Below are positions 10,549-18,901 of a stretch of DNA of 64,000 bases, one piece after another. The notes under the pieces are model-generated. The model worked only from the letters and a program-made list of their open reading frames with translations. It was not told where the DNA came from and made no database searches. Every line of letters starts with the position of its first letter. Within the stretch, counting starts at the first letter, position 1. Origin of the DNA: JACJXW01 sp964418125 (lineage in GTDB: Bacteria > Bacteroidota > Bacteroidia > Chitinophagales > Saprospiraceae). The position numbers and the translations under genes are program-made. Where the stretch lies: positions 62,001 through 126,000 of the forward strand of contig CAYQKY010000005.1 in NCBI GenBank assembly GCA_964418125.1, given 5' to 3'.

Positions 10549-11973
10549 CTACAGAGCCGGCTCCGCCTTGACCTCCAGTTCCCCTTCCGACTTGGCGATC
10601 AGGCTCGAAACCGTGGCGTCGCCCGTCACGTTGACCACGGTTCGGCACATGTCGAGGATGCGGTCGACCGGGAAGATGATGGCGATCCAGGCCGGGTTGA
10701 GGCCTACCGATTGCAGGACGATGATCATCATCACCAGGCCGGCGCTGGGCACTGCCGCCGAGCCGATGGACGCCAGCGTGGCCGTCAGCACGATGGTGAT
10801 CTGCTGGCTCAGGTTGAGGTCGACCAGGTGCATCTGCGCCAGGAAAACGACGGCTACAGCCTGGTACAGGCTGGTACCGTCCATATTGACCGTAGCGCCT
10901 ATAGGCAGGACGAAGTTTGTCACATTCTGAGAAACGCCGATATTGTCGCGCACGCATTCCATGGTGACCGGCAGAGTGGCGGCGCTGGAACTGGTGGAAA
11001 AGGCCAGAAACTGGGCCGGGCTGATGCGGCGTAAAAACTCGCTGTAGGAAAGCCCTTTTACCAGCAGGCTTATCAACCCCGGGTAGAACAGAAAGATCAT
11101 GGCGCCCAGCCCGAGAACCACGACAACCGAGTAGCTGAGCAATCCCTTGAAGATCTCGACGACCTCCGCCGGCGTGTCCGCCATCTTGGCGATCACCCCC
11201 GCCATGAGGGCAAAAACGAAAAAGGGAGCTGCTTCCATGACGATCTCCACCATTTTCAGGAAAACCTCGTTGATGCCGTTGACCAGGTCGATGACCGGCT
11301 TCACCTTCTCCTGAGGAATGAGTAGCAGCACGATACCGAAGAAAATACCGAAGAAGATGACCTGCAGCATGCGCCCGCCGTCACTGAGGGCGGCGAAAAT
11401 GTTATCCGGAACGAAATCCACCACGAATTGCAGCGGCCCCTGTTCTTTGAACTGCTCGGCGGCGCGCATGCGCTCTTCTACAGTTGTATTGCTTTCCTCA
11501 GCCTGCATGGCTTCGCTGGCGGCACTGACCAGTTCAGCGTATTCCGGGTTGGAGAGATAATCTTTTCCATCCAGTATCCGCCCGCTGGGTGTGGCTTTGG
11601 CCCAGAGCTCATACTTCAGGCGGTTCTTTATCCTTTGCCCCTCATCGATGTAATTGCCGGGCTTCAGGGTATTGACCAGAACCAGCCCGATGGTGACCGC
11701 TGCGACGGTCGTCACCAGATAGGCAAAGAGCGTTTTGGCGCCCATACGGCCCAGTTTGGCAGGGTCCGGAAGTGCTGAAACGCCGGCAATGATAGAAAAC
11801 AAAACCAGGGGGACGGCGATAAACTTCAGTAGCCGGATGAAAATAACCCCGAAAGGGTCGATCCAGTTGATGGTGAATTTGTTCCAGCCCATATAACTCG
11901 ATATCAGAGAGTAAATGATACCCAGGATCAGCCCTATAATGATCTTCCAGTGCAGCGGTATTTTTTTCATCAT
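10549..11973 (-). CDS. Dicarboxylate/amino acid:cation symporter (DAACS family)
   Basis: 474 residues from the ATG at 11971-11973 (a second ATG follows). An open stretch further upstream lies in intergenic repeat and hemE sequence and was rejected. Family hallmarks: eight hydrophobic segments, the Ser-rich re-entrant loop AFSTSSSAATLPVTM, the cation/substrate motif NMDGTSLYQ, and SIGSAAVPSAGLVMM for the second hairpin. GltP/DctA relatives import glutamate, aspartate or C4-dicarboxylates with Na+ or H+. A polar insert of about 100 residues (around 115-215, GNYIDEGQRIKNRLKYELW onward) between early helices is longer than in GltP. The exact substrate cannot be told. It is divergent from hemE. 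Confidence 0.93.
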   Translation of the reverse strand: MMKKIPLHWKIIIGLILGIIYSLISSYMGWNKFTINWIDPFGVIFIRLLKFIAVPLVLFSIIAGVSALPDPAKLGRMGAKTLFAYLVTTVAAVTIGLVLVNTLKPGNYIDEGQRIKNRLKYELWAKATPSGRILDGKDYLSNPEYAELVSAASEAMQAEESNTTVEERMRAAEQFKEQGPLQFVVDFVPDNIFAALSDGGRMLQVIFFGIFFGIVLLLIPQEKVKPVIDLVNGINEVFLKMVEIVMEAAPFFVFALMAGVIAKMADTPAEVVEIFKGLLSYSVVVVLGLGAMIFLFYPGLISLLVKGLSYSEFLRRISPAQFLAFSTSSSAATLPVTMECVRDNIGVSQNVTNFVLPIGATVNMDGTSLYQAVAVVFLAQMHLVDLNLSQQITIVLTATLASIGSAAVPSAGLVMMIIVLQSVGLNPAWIAIIFPVDRILDMCRTVVNVTGDATVSSLIAKSEGELEVKAEPAL

Positions 11974-12027
11974 TTCAAATGTGCGGATTTGCGAGCCCCC
12001 AAAATAGAGAAAATCTGGGAACTGCTG

Positions 12028-12104
12028 TATTGGTGTATTCGTGCATTTGTGTATTCGTGTATAAGTGGGCTTCAATTGTAGGCTAATGCACGAATACACC
12101 AATA
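12028..12104. repeat. Perfect 18-bp inverted repeat between symporter and hemE
   Basis: The arm at 12028-12045 (tattggtgtattcgtgca) is the exact reverse complement of 12087-12104, with a 41-nt loop. Each arm is built from iterations of a GTGTATTCGTG-like word, and additional partial copies lie at 12050-12060 and 12105-12116. It sits between two divergent starts, so it would be in the leader or promoter region, not at a 3' end. Confidence 0.8.
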
Positions 12105-12126
12105 CCCGAATACACGATTTTTTACC

Positions 12127-12134
12127 TATGTTTG
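12127..12134 (+). promoter_or_regulatory. -7 promoter element of hemE, placed for a leaderless mRNA
   Basis: TATGTTTG matches TAnnTTTG exactly. Only four bases (CGGC) separate it from the hemE ATG at 12139, so transcription would be expected to begin at or beside the A of the start codon. Confidence 0.5.
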
Positions 12135-12138
12135 CGGC

Positions 12139-13170
12139 ATGGAATTGAAAAACGACCTTTTGCTCCGCACGGCCCGGGGAGAAGCGGTTGAGCGCCCCCC
12201 TGTATGGCTGATGCGGCAGGCTGGCCGCATACTGCCTCAATACCGGGCGGTACGCGAGAAATTGTCCGGCTTTAAAGAGCTGGTAGAGACGCCGGAGCTG
12301 GCGGCGGAAGTAACCATTCAGCCTGTGGATGAACTGGATGTGGACGCGGCTATTATTTTTTCCGATATCCTGGTGATACCGGAAGCTATGGGGCTGGGGT
12401 ATGAAATGGTGGAAAAGAGAGGGCCGTTATTTCCGGAAACCATTCGTTCGGAAAGCGATATTCAAAAACTGGCTACAGGAGAAGCGGCGGCGGCCCGCCT
12501 TAGGTATGTATATGACGCTCTGGAATTGACGCGGAAGAACCTGGACGGCCGGGTGCCTCTCATCGGGTTCTCCGGCGCGCCCTGGACTTTGCTGGCCTAT
12601 ATGGTGGAAGGTAGCGGCAGCAAGACCTTTTCCCGGGCCAAGCGCCTGCTTTACCAGGAGCCGGACCTTGCTCACCACCTGTTGGAAAAGATCACCGAAA
12701 CCATCATTGCCTACCTGCAGGAAAAGGCACGACATGGTGCGAACCTCATTCAGCTTTTCGACTCCTGGGCGGGGATTCTGAGCCCTGCTTCCTATCGGGA
12801 GTTCAGCGCGCCTTATTTGCATCAGATTTGCAGCGCCATCACCGATGTGCCGGTTACGGTTTTTGCCAAGGGCGCCTGGTTCGCCCTGCAGGATATCGCT
12901 GGAATGGATTGCCAGGTGGTTGGCCTGGACTGGAACATCAGCCCGGACGAAGGGCGCCGCCGGGTGGGGCAAAAGAAAGTATTACAGGGCAACCTCGATC
13001 CCTGTTACCTGTACGCCGAGCCCGAAAAAATAAGCCTGGCCGCCCGCGATATGCTCGACGCCTTCGGAGGAAGGCATATCGCCAACCTGGGGCATGGGGT
13101 TTATCCCGATACGCCCCTGGAAGGCGTTCGGGCTTTTGTACAGGCAGTGAAAAGCTACCGGTATAAATAA
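12139..13170 (+). CDS. hemE: Uroporphyrinogen decarboxylase
   Basis: 343 residues, normal length. HemE removes four acetate carboxyls from uroporphyrinogen III to give coproporphyrinogen III in haem synthesis. The N-terminal signature PPVWLMRQAGRILPQY includes the substrate-binding Arg pair. GFSGAPWTLLAYMVEGSGS is the second family signature, FSDILVIPEAMG carries the catalytic Asp loop, and NLGHGVYPDTP is the C-terminal His motif. The start is chosen at the first ATG, five bases beyond a promoter element, with no room for a Shine-Dalgarno sequence on a leaderless transcript. Confidence 0.97.
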   Translation: MELKNDLLLRTARGEAVERPPVWLMRQAGRILPQYRAVREKLSGFKELVETPELAAEVTIQPVDELDVDAAIIFSDILVIPEAMGLGYEMVEKRGPLFPETIRSESDIQKLATGEAAAARLRYVYDALELTRKNLDGRVPLIGFSGAPWTLLAYMVEGSGSKTFSRAKRLLYQEPDLAHHLLEKITETIIAYLQEKARHGANLIQLFDSWAGILSPASYREFSAPYLHQICSAITDVPVTVFAKGAWFALQDIAGMDCQVVGLDWNISPDEGRRRVGQKKVLQGNLDPCYLYAEPEKISLAARDMLDAFGGRHIANLGHGVYPDTPLEGVRAFVQAVKSYRYK

Positions 13171-13181
13171 TTGCCGCCATT

Positions 13182-13214
13182 TTTGTAAATTAGGGGAGCG
13201 CGGCCTTATTTTTG
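13182..13214 (+). promoter_or_regulatory. Promoter of accD (-33 TTTG and -7 TATTTTTG)
   Basis: TTTG at 13182-13185 and TATTTTTG at 13207-13214 are 21 bases apart, matching the Bacteroidota two-box promoter. The start codon is 88 bases downstream, giving a leader of about 80 nt. Confidence 0.55.
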
Positions 13215-13301
13215 GCATTCACAAAGCGGGGGAATACTTTCTCCCCGGAGCCTGGTGGCAGCCCCCCGCCGGGCGTTTGAATGATAAATTAATACGACTT
13301 T

Positions 13302-14147
13302 ATGGGTTGGTTTAAACGACTAAAGGACGGCATTCAGACGGCTACCAGGAATAAAAAGGAGGCCCCGGAAGGGTTGTGGTACAAGTGCAGGGAGTGTAAA
13401 GAAACCACTACGGTCAAAGAGCTTAAAGAAAACTTCTTCAAATGCCCCCAGTGCAATTATCACGTCCGGATCAATTCCTACGACTACTTCGAGATCCTCT
13501 TCGACGGCAATTACGAAGAACTTTTTACGGGCCTCGTTTCCAAAGACCATCTCAATTTCACTGACCTCAAACCTTACACGGAACGGTTGAAGGAAGCCCG
13601 GAACAAGACCGGCCTGAATGACGCCATGGCCGTAGCCAAAGGCAAGGTCAACCGCCGCCCTCTGGTCGTTGCCGCCATGGATTTTAAATTCATTGGGGGG
13701 TCGATGGGGTCAGTAGTGGGAGAGAAGATCGCCATGTCGATCGACCACTGTATCGAAACGCGCACTCCCCTGATGATCATCTCCAAATCCGGAGGGGCCC
13801 GCATGATGGAATCGGCCTTCTCACTGATGCAGATGGCGAAGACTTCCGCCAAGCTCACCCAACTGGCGAAAGCAAAGATCCCCTATTTCTCCTTCCTGAC
13901 CGATCCGACCACCGGCGGCGTGACCGCTTCCTTCGCCATGCTGGGCGACATCAACTTCGCCGAGCCGAAAGCCCTCATCGGCTTCGCCGGCCCCCGCGTC
14001 ATCAAGGAAACCATCAAGAAGGAACTGCCGGAAGGCTTTCAGACCTCCGAATTCCTCCTCGAACACGGCTTCCTCGATTTCATCGTCGACCGCAAAGACC
14101 TCAAGGAGTCGGTCTCCGACCTGCTCTATTTCTTCGATACCAACTGA
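13302..14147 (+). CDS. accD: Acetyl-CoA carboxylase carboxyltransferase subunit beta
   Basis: 281 residues. This is the beta subunit of the carboxyltransferase that forms malonyl-CoA for fatty-acid synthesis together with AccA. The N-terminal four-Cys zinc ribbon is intact (Cys29, Cys32, Cys48, Cys51). The crotonase-like core shows SKSGGARMMESAFSLMQMAKT and PTTGGVTASFAMLGDI, the oxyanion-hole and biotin-binding regions. The ends DRKDLKESVSDLLYF match the usual C-terminus. A cupin gene begins 14 bases after its stop, probably co-transcribed. The partner accA is not in the window. Confidence 0.96.
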   Translation: MGWFKRLKDGIQTATRNKKEAPEGLWYKCRECKETTTVKELKENFFKCPQCNYHVRINSYDYFEILFDGNYEELFTGLVSKDHLNFTDLKPYTERLKEARNKTGLNDAMAVAKGKVNRRPLVVAAMDFKFIGGSMGSVVGEKIAMSIDHCIETRTPLMIISKSGGARMMESAFSLMQMAKTSAKLTQLAKAKIPYFSFLTDPTTGGVTASFAMLGDINFAEPKALIGFAGPRVIKETIKKELPEGFQTSEFLLEHGFLDFIVDRKDLKESVSDLLYFFDTN

Positions 14148-14161
14148 AACCCTCTCAAGTT

Positions 14162-14485
14162 ATGCACGAATTCATCGACCTGGAAAAACTGCCGGAAAAG
14201 GAACTCGCCCCCGGCTTCAACGCCCGCCTCATCCACACCGGCAAGGTGACCATCGCCCATGTGACGGTGCGCCGGGGCAGCGCCCTGCCCGCCCACAGCC
14301 ACTTCCATGAACAGGTGACCAATATCATCAGCGGTGAACTGGAGATGACGGTAGGCGGTGAAACGGTCCTGTGCAAGCCCGGCATGTCCATCAACATCCC
14401 CTCCAACGTCCTGCACTCCGCCCGCGCTGTCACCGACTGCTACCTGATCGATGTGTTTTGTCCGGAAAGGGAGGATTATAAGTGA
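14162..14485 (+). CDS. Small single-domain cupin protein
   Basis: 107 residues forming one cupin barrel. The first metal-binding motif is PAHSHFHEQVTNIISGELEM (His residues and the Glu/Gln position), and the second is PSNVLHSARAV with its His. It has no signal peptide. Stand-alone cupins of this type are metal-dependent dioxygenases, isomerases or sugar binders, and the sequence does not say which. It follows accD by 14 bases and is convergent with bshC. Confidence 0.85.
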   Translation: MHEFIDLEKLPEKELAPGFNARLIHTGKVTIAHVTVRRGSALPAHSHFHEQVTNIISGELEMTVGGETVLCKPGMSINIPSNVLHSARAVTDCYLIDVFCPEREDYK

Positions 14486-14517
14486 TTATTAGCCGGGAGG
14501 GGCACTCCTCATTACTT

Positions 14518-16116
14518 TTACCGGTCGATGATCACCGTAAAGGTCTTTTCCATCGGGTCAAGTTCCTTCTTCAGTACTTCAAAAAACTCCCGCCCGTATT
14601 TCAGGTAATACATCATGAAGTTATCGTAGCGCTCCTGGAGGCCGTTTCCGGGAAATAGCTTATCCTTCAGCGTCCGCATCTGGTTGATGGCGATATCGTG
14701 GCGTTGTTTTTCGGCGCGCATCAGCTTGCCTTCCAGTTGCTCCATGCTGTTGATCATCTTCTGGCCTTCAGCGGCGGCCGTCTTTACCAGGGTGGGGTCC
14801 ACTTCGCGGGCTTTTTCCTCGATGCCTTTGACCAGTGCTTCCAGTTTGGCCTTCTCTTCAGAGAGGGTGATCTCTTTCTCGGTATTTTCGTGGACGTAAT
14901 CTTTTATCAGTTCCTCAATATCACCGAAGAGCTGTTCTACCGTCATTTCCAGTTTATCCATACGTTTGGCGTTGCCCTTATCGATGAACAGAACGGAATT
15001 GCGGCGCACCAGCATGGGATAATTGACGCCGAAGTGCTCGAACTGGCTTTTGCGCTCCAGCCAGTAGGCCAGTTCGCCGCCTCCGCCGATGTAAGCCAGG
15101 TTGGGCAGTACTACCTCCTGAAATACGGGGCGCATCACCACATTGGGGCTGAAGCGCTCAGGATATTGTTCGATCTCTTTGATCAGTTCTTCTTTGCTGA
15201 AAGAATAATCGGTGTTCAGCACCTGATACCGGCCGTTATCCAGCACGATGCGTTCGCGCTGCCGCAGTTCGTGGCCCAGGTAGAAAAAGTTGATCTCCCG
15301 TGGGTAGGCCTGCTCGGAGAAACCGGCTTTTTCCAGCTCTGCCACCGTAGCTTCCACCAGCCCTTTTGAGGGTTGTTCCAGGATCTCTTCCTTGATGTAG
15401 GGGATGAACAGCTCCTTCAGCCGGGCGTGGGACATGTCGATGATCACCAGGCCGTAATCTTTGAATAGTTCGTTGGCAAGGTGGCGCGCCGTCTCAGAAT
15501 AACGGCCGTGGTTTTCCACGGACTCCCGGAGAAGGTTGTACAGTTCTTCCGCTCTGTCCGATTCACCAAGAACTTCTTTTACCTCGGCCAGTACGGGTTG
15601 AAGCGTATCCGTTTTCATCATGCCTACCGGGCCGGACTCTTCATTTTCCCACCTGATGATTTTGCCAAAGAGGTGAAGGTGGTTGACCTCCTCAAAATCA
15701 TGGTCTTCCCCCCCGCTGATAAAAACCGGTACGAAGTGTTGTTCAGGATATCTTTCGTTGAGCTTTTCCGCCAGGTTGATGGTGGAGGCCACCTTATAGA
15801 TATAGTAGAGCGGCCCGGTGAAGAGGCTGGGCTGATGGGCGGTCACCAGGGTGAAAGTATTTTCATCCAGCAGAGACTCAATATTGTCCTTTACCGCCTG
15901 GGTGGTTTCCATGCCGGAGTATTGTTCCCGCAGCACCTCCACCAGAGTTTGGCGGTTGGTGTTGTCCTTTTTTTTGTCTTCGACAACCTGGGCGAAAGCA
16001 TCCAGGGTGGCGTCGTATTTGTAGAAGGGCCTCAGCTCGGATGCGCCCATGGTATAGGCCTGGTCTCGTTTGGAAAGGTAGGGCACTTTGTCGAAGGGTA
16101 ACTGGAAGGTATCCAT
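14518..16116 (-). CDS. bshC: Bacillithiol biosynthesis cysteine-adding enzyme
   Basis: 532 residues, the usual length. BshC joins cysteine to glucosaminyl-malate in the last step of bacillithiol synthesis. Recognisable family segments are LVTAHQPSLFTGPLYYIYK, VPVFISGGEDHDFEEVNH (nucleotide-binding Rossmann region with the conserved EDHD) and NVVMRPVFQEVVLPNLAYIG, where the enzyme's GGGGE loop follows. The C-terminal third is the long antiparallel coiled coil typical of BshC dimers (EKAKLEALVKGIEEKAREVD). Its presence indicates bacillithiol as a low-molecular-weight thiol in this organism. bshA and bshB are not in the window. Confidence 0.93.
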   Translation of the reverse strand: MDTFQLPFDKVPYLSKRDQAYTMGASELRPFYKYDATLDAFAQVVEDKKKDNTNRQTLVEVLREQYSGMETTQAVKDNIESLLDENTFTLVTAHQPSLFTGPLYYIYKVASTINLAEKLNERYPEQHFVPVFISGGEDHDFEEVNHLHLFGKIIRWENEESGPVGMMKTDTLQPVLAEVKEVLGESDRAEELYNLLRESVENHGRYSETARHLANELFKDYGLVIIDMSHARLKELFIPYIKEEILEQPSKGLVEATVAELEKAGFSEQAYPREINFFYLGHELRQRERIVLDNGRYQVLNTDYSFSKEELIKEIEQYPERFSPNVVMRPVFQEVVLPNLAYIGGGGELAYWLERKSQFEHFGVNYPMLVRRNSVLFIDKGNAKRMDKLEMTVEQLFGDIEELIKDYVHENTEKEITLSEEKAKLEALVKGIEEKAREVDPTLVKTAAAEGQKMINSMEQLEGKLMRAEKQRHDIAINQMRTLKDKLFPGNGLQERYDNFMMYYLKYGREFFEVLKKELDPMEKTFTVIIDR

Positions 16117-16278
16117 TGTTTAAAGCAGGTTTTGATATTTTGTTGGAAAGGGGAATTTTGTTAAACCCGTGGTATGCGGTATCTTTAGTGCTCTTATGAA
16201 ATGTTTTGAAAGCAGCCTTGGTTTAACTATTTACCAAATTTAATTTCAACAAACGAAAGATCAATATCCATAACACCT

Positions 16279-17778
16279 ATGGCGAAACAAACCTTCATCC
16301 TTGCCCTCGACCAGGGAACCACCAGTTCACGCGCTATCCTTTTCGGCCGGGAAGGAAATATCCTGGCTGTTGAGCAACAGGAATTCACCCAGATATACCC
16401 CAGGCCCGGCTGGGTGGAGCACGACCCCAAGGAGATCTGGAATACCCAACTGAAGGTCATGCAGGTTTTACTCCGCAGGCAAAACGTCGCTGCCGGGCAG
16501 ATTGCCGCTATCGGCATTACCAACCAGCGGGAAACGGCGGTCGTCTGGAACCGCAGGACCGGAGAGCCCATTCACAATGCCATCGTCTGGCAGGACCGGC
16601 GCACGGCTTCCATCTGCAACCAGCTCAAAGAGGATGGGCACGAGCCCTATATCCGCGAAAATACCGGCCTGCTGGCCGACGCTTATTTTTCCGGGACCAA
16701 GGTGAAATGGATGCTGGATAATGTGCCGGGCGCCCGTGAACAGGCAGAACGGGGCGAGTTGGCCTTCGGCACGGTCGATTCCTGGCTGATCTGGAACCTC
16801 ACCGGCGGGAAGGTGCACATTACCGACTACACCAATGCTTCCCGGACCCTGCTCTACAACATCAAAAAACTAGAGTGGGATAATCACCTGATGGACGTCC
16901 TGGGCGTGCCTGCCAGCATGCTGCCCGAAGTCCGCCGCTCCAGTGAAGTATACGGGCATACCAGGGAAAACCTGCTTGGAGAACCGGCGCCCATCGCCGG
17001 CATTGCCGGCGACCAGCAGGCGGCTCTCTTCGGGCAGGCCTGCCACAGCCCCGGCATGGCCAAGAACACCTACGGAACCGGTTGCTTCATGCTGATGACG
17101 ACCGGAGATGAGGCTGTCACTTCCCGATCCGGCCTGGTCACGACCATCGCCAGCAAACTGGATGGCACCCCTCAGTACGCCCTGGAGGGCAGCGTCTTCA
17201 TCGCCGGCGCCGCCATTCAATGGCTGCGCGACGGCCTGAAGATCATCGACGATGCCCCCGATTCGGAGTTCTACGCCATGAAAGTGCCGCACACAGATGG
17301 CGTATACGTAGTGCCTGCCTTCGCCGGCCTGGGCGCTCCCTACTGGGATATGTACGCTCGCGGGGCCATCCTGGGGCTGACGCGGGGCACAACCAAGGCT
17401 CACATCATCCGGGCCACCCTCGAATCGCTGGCCTATCAGACACGGGACGTTTTGGACGCTATGGAAAAAGACTCCGGGCTAAGCCTGCAAACCTTGCGCG
17501 TAGACGGCGGCGCCAGCGCCAACGGCCTGCTGATGCAGTTCCAGGCGGACATCCTGGGCGCCAATGTCGAACGCCCTCGCATCATCGAAACTACCGCCCT
17601 GGGCGCCGCCTACCTGGCCGGCCTGGCGGTGGGCTTCTGGAAACCCGGGGATATCTCGGATAAATGGCAGCTGGATGCTACCTTTGTTCCGTCAATGCCG
17701 GAAGAAGAACGCAATAAGTTGTACCGGGGCTGGCAGAAAGCGGTAAAGCGGGCAATGGACTGGGAGGAGGGCGGGTGA
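16279..17778 (+). CDS. glpK: Glycerol kinase
   Basis: 499 residues, full length FGGY kinase. It phosphorylates glycerol to sn-glycerol 3-phosphate. LDQGTTSSRAI (10-20) is the phosphate-1 motif, NQRETAVVW holds substrate-binding Arg and Glu, and IAGDQQAALFGQ, TYGTGCFMLMTTG and RVDGGASANGLLMQFQADIL are the FGGY signatures. No glpF or glpD lies beside it. It is divergent from bshC across 162 bases. Confidence 0.97.
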   Translation: MAKQTFILALDQGTTSSRAILFGREGNILAVEQQEFTQIYPRPGWVEHDPKEIWNTQLKVMQVLLRRQNVAAGQIAAIGITNQRETAVVWNRRTGEPIHNAIVWQDRRTASICNQLKEDGHEPYIRENTGLLADAYFSGTKVKWMLDNVPGAREQAERGELAFGTVDSWLIWNLTGGKVHITDYTNASRTLLYNIKKLEWDNHLMDVLGVPASMLPEVRRSSEVYGHTRENLLGEPAPIAGIAGDQQAALFGQACHSPGMAKNTYGTGCFMLMTTGDEAVTSRSGLVTTIASKLDGTPQYALEGSVFIAGAAIQWLRDGLKIIDDAPDSEFYAMKVPHTDGVYVVPAFAGLGAPYWDMYARGAILGLTRGTTKAHIIRATLESLAYQTRDVLDAMEKDSGLSLQTLRVDGGASANGLLMQFQADILGANVERPRIIETTALGAAYLAGLAVGFWKPGDISDKWQLDATFVPSMPEEERNKLYRGWQKAVKRAMDWEEGG

Positions 17779-17842
17779 GTGGGAGATGGGGAGAGAGGCT
17801 CGGGTACTGTTGCCCGGAGCTGGTTAAAAAAAATGAAGGAAA

Positions 17843-18901
17843 TTGGCGACGAAAAGGATAACGGTTAGCGAAGTGCTGGACCTGGAGCCGGGGCGGGTGC
17901 TCTTCGACGTGCGCACGCCGGCGGAATATGAGAAGGGGCACATCCCCGGAGCGCTCAACCTGCCTCTTTTTTCCAATGAAGAGAGGGCTGCGGTGGGCGC
18001 CACCTATAAACAGGTTGACCCGTATAAAGCCTTTCTTCAGGGCCTGGAGTACGTGGGCCCTAAGATGCGAATCTTTGTCGAAGAGGCGCGGAAGGAAGCG
18101 CCTTCCGGCAAGGTGGCCGTGCATTGCTGGCGGGGCGGGCAGCGCAGCAGCAGTATGGGTTGGCTGCTCGGCCTGGCGGGTATGGATGTGCAGGTGCTGG
18201 TAGGCGGGTATAAAGCTTACCGCAATCATCTGCTGGAACAATTTGCCGAATGCACGCCTCCGCTGATCATCGTGGGTGGCCCGACGGGCTCCGGCAAAAC
18301 CAACATTTTGCATGAGCTGGCAAAGCTTGGCGAGCAGGTGATCGACCTGGAAGGCATCGCCCACCATAAGGGGTCCGCCTTTGGCGCCCTGGGGGAGGAA
18401 CGCCAGCCCTCAGTTGAGCAATTTGAGAACAACCTCTATGACACCTTCCGGCAACTGGATCATAGCCGCCGGATCTGGCTGGAAAATGAAAGCCGCCCCA
18501 TCGGCAGGGTCTATATCCCCGACCCGCTATGGCAGCAGATGGTAAAGGCGCCTTTGTTGAGTGTCGAGGTGCCGCTGGAAGTTCGCCTGGAACACCTGGT
18601 GGAAGCCTACGCCCGGTTTCCGGTTGAGGCCTTGCGGGCGTCCTTCGAACGCATCCGCAAACGGCTGGGCGGACAGCACTACAACGCTGCCATTGAAGCC
18701 CTGGATGCCGGCGATTTCGAAGAGGCCGCCCGCATCGCCCTGGTTTATTACGACAAAGCTTACAACCACCATACTTTAAGCAGGAGGATAAACTCCGGCA
18801 TTTTTAAAATTGCAGTAGAAAAGGAAAGCGCTGAGGAAACTGCCCGGCGCCTGATAACGTTTGCTGAAGAAAATAACTTATGGTTGCCGATTACAAACTG
18901 A
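17843..18901 (+). CDS. mnmH: tRNA 2-selenouridine synthase (SelU/MnmH)
   Basis: 352 residues. The enzyme replaces the 2-thio group of mnm5s2U at the wobble position of Lys, Glu and Gln tRNAs with selenium, via a geranylated intermediate. The N-terminal rhodanese domain contains HCWRGGQRSSSMGWLL with catalytic Cys95. A P-loop domain follows with GGPTGSGKT (145-153). The start is a TTG: an in-frame stop lies nine bases upstream and there is no in-frame ATG before the rhodanese core. The gene overlaps selD by 22 bases, a strong sign of translational coupling with its selenophosphate supplier. Confidence 0.93.
   Translation: MATKRITVSEVLDLEPGRVLFDVRTPAEYEKGHIPGALNLPLFSNEERAAVGATYKQVDPYKAFLQGLEYVGPKMRIFVEEARKEAPSGKVAVHCWRGGQRSSSMGWLLGLAGMDVQVLVGGYKAYRNHLLEQFAECTPPLIIVGGPTGSGKTNILHELAKLGEQVIDLEGIAHHKGSAFGALGEERQPSVEQFENNLYDTFRQLDHSRRIWLENESRPIGRVYIPDPLWQQMVKAPLLSVEVPLEVRLEHLVEAYARFPVEALRASFERIRKRLGGQHYNAAIEALDAGDFEEAARIALVYYDKAYNHHTLSRRINSGIFKIAVEKESAEETARRLITFAEENNLWLPITN

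Noticed and set aside
9881..10957. Long minus-strand reading starting at 10957
   Set aside because: Its first 180 codons run through the symporter gene in the wrong frame; only the part from 10414 has credible protein character.
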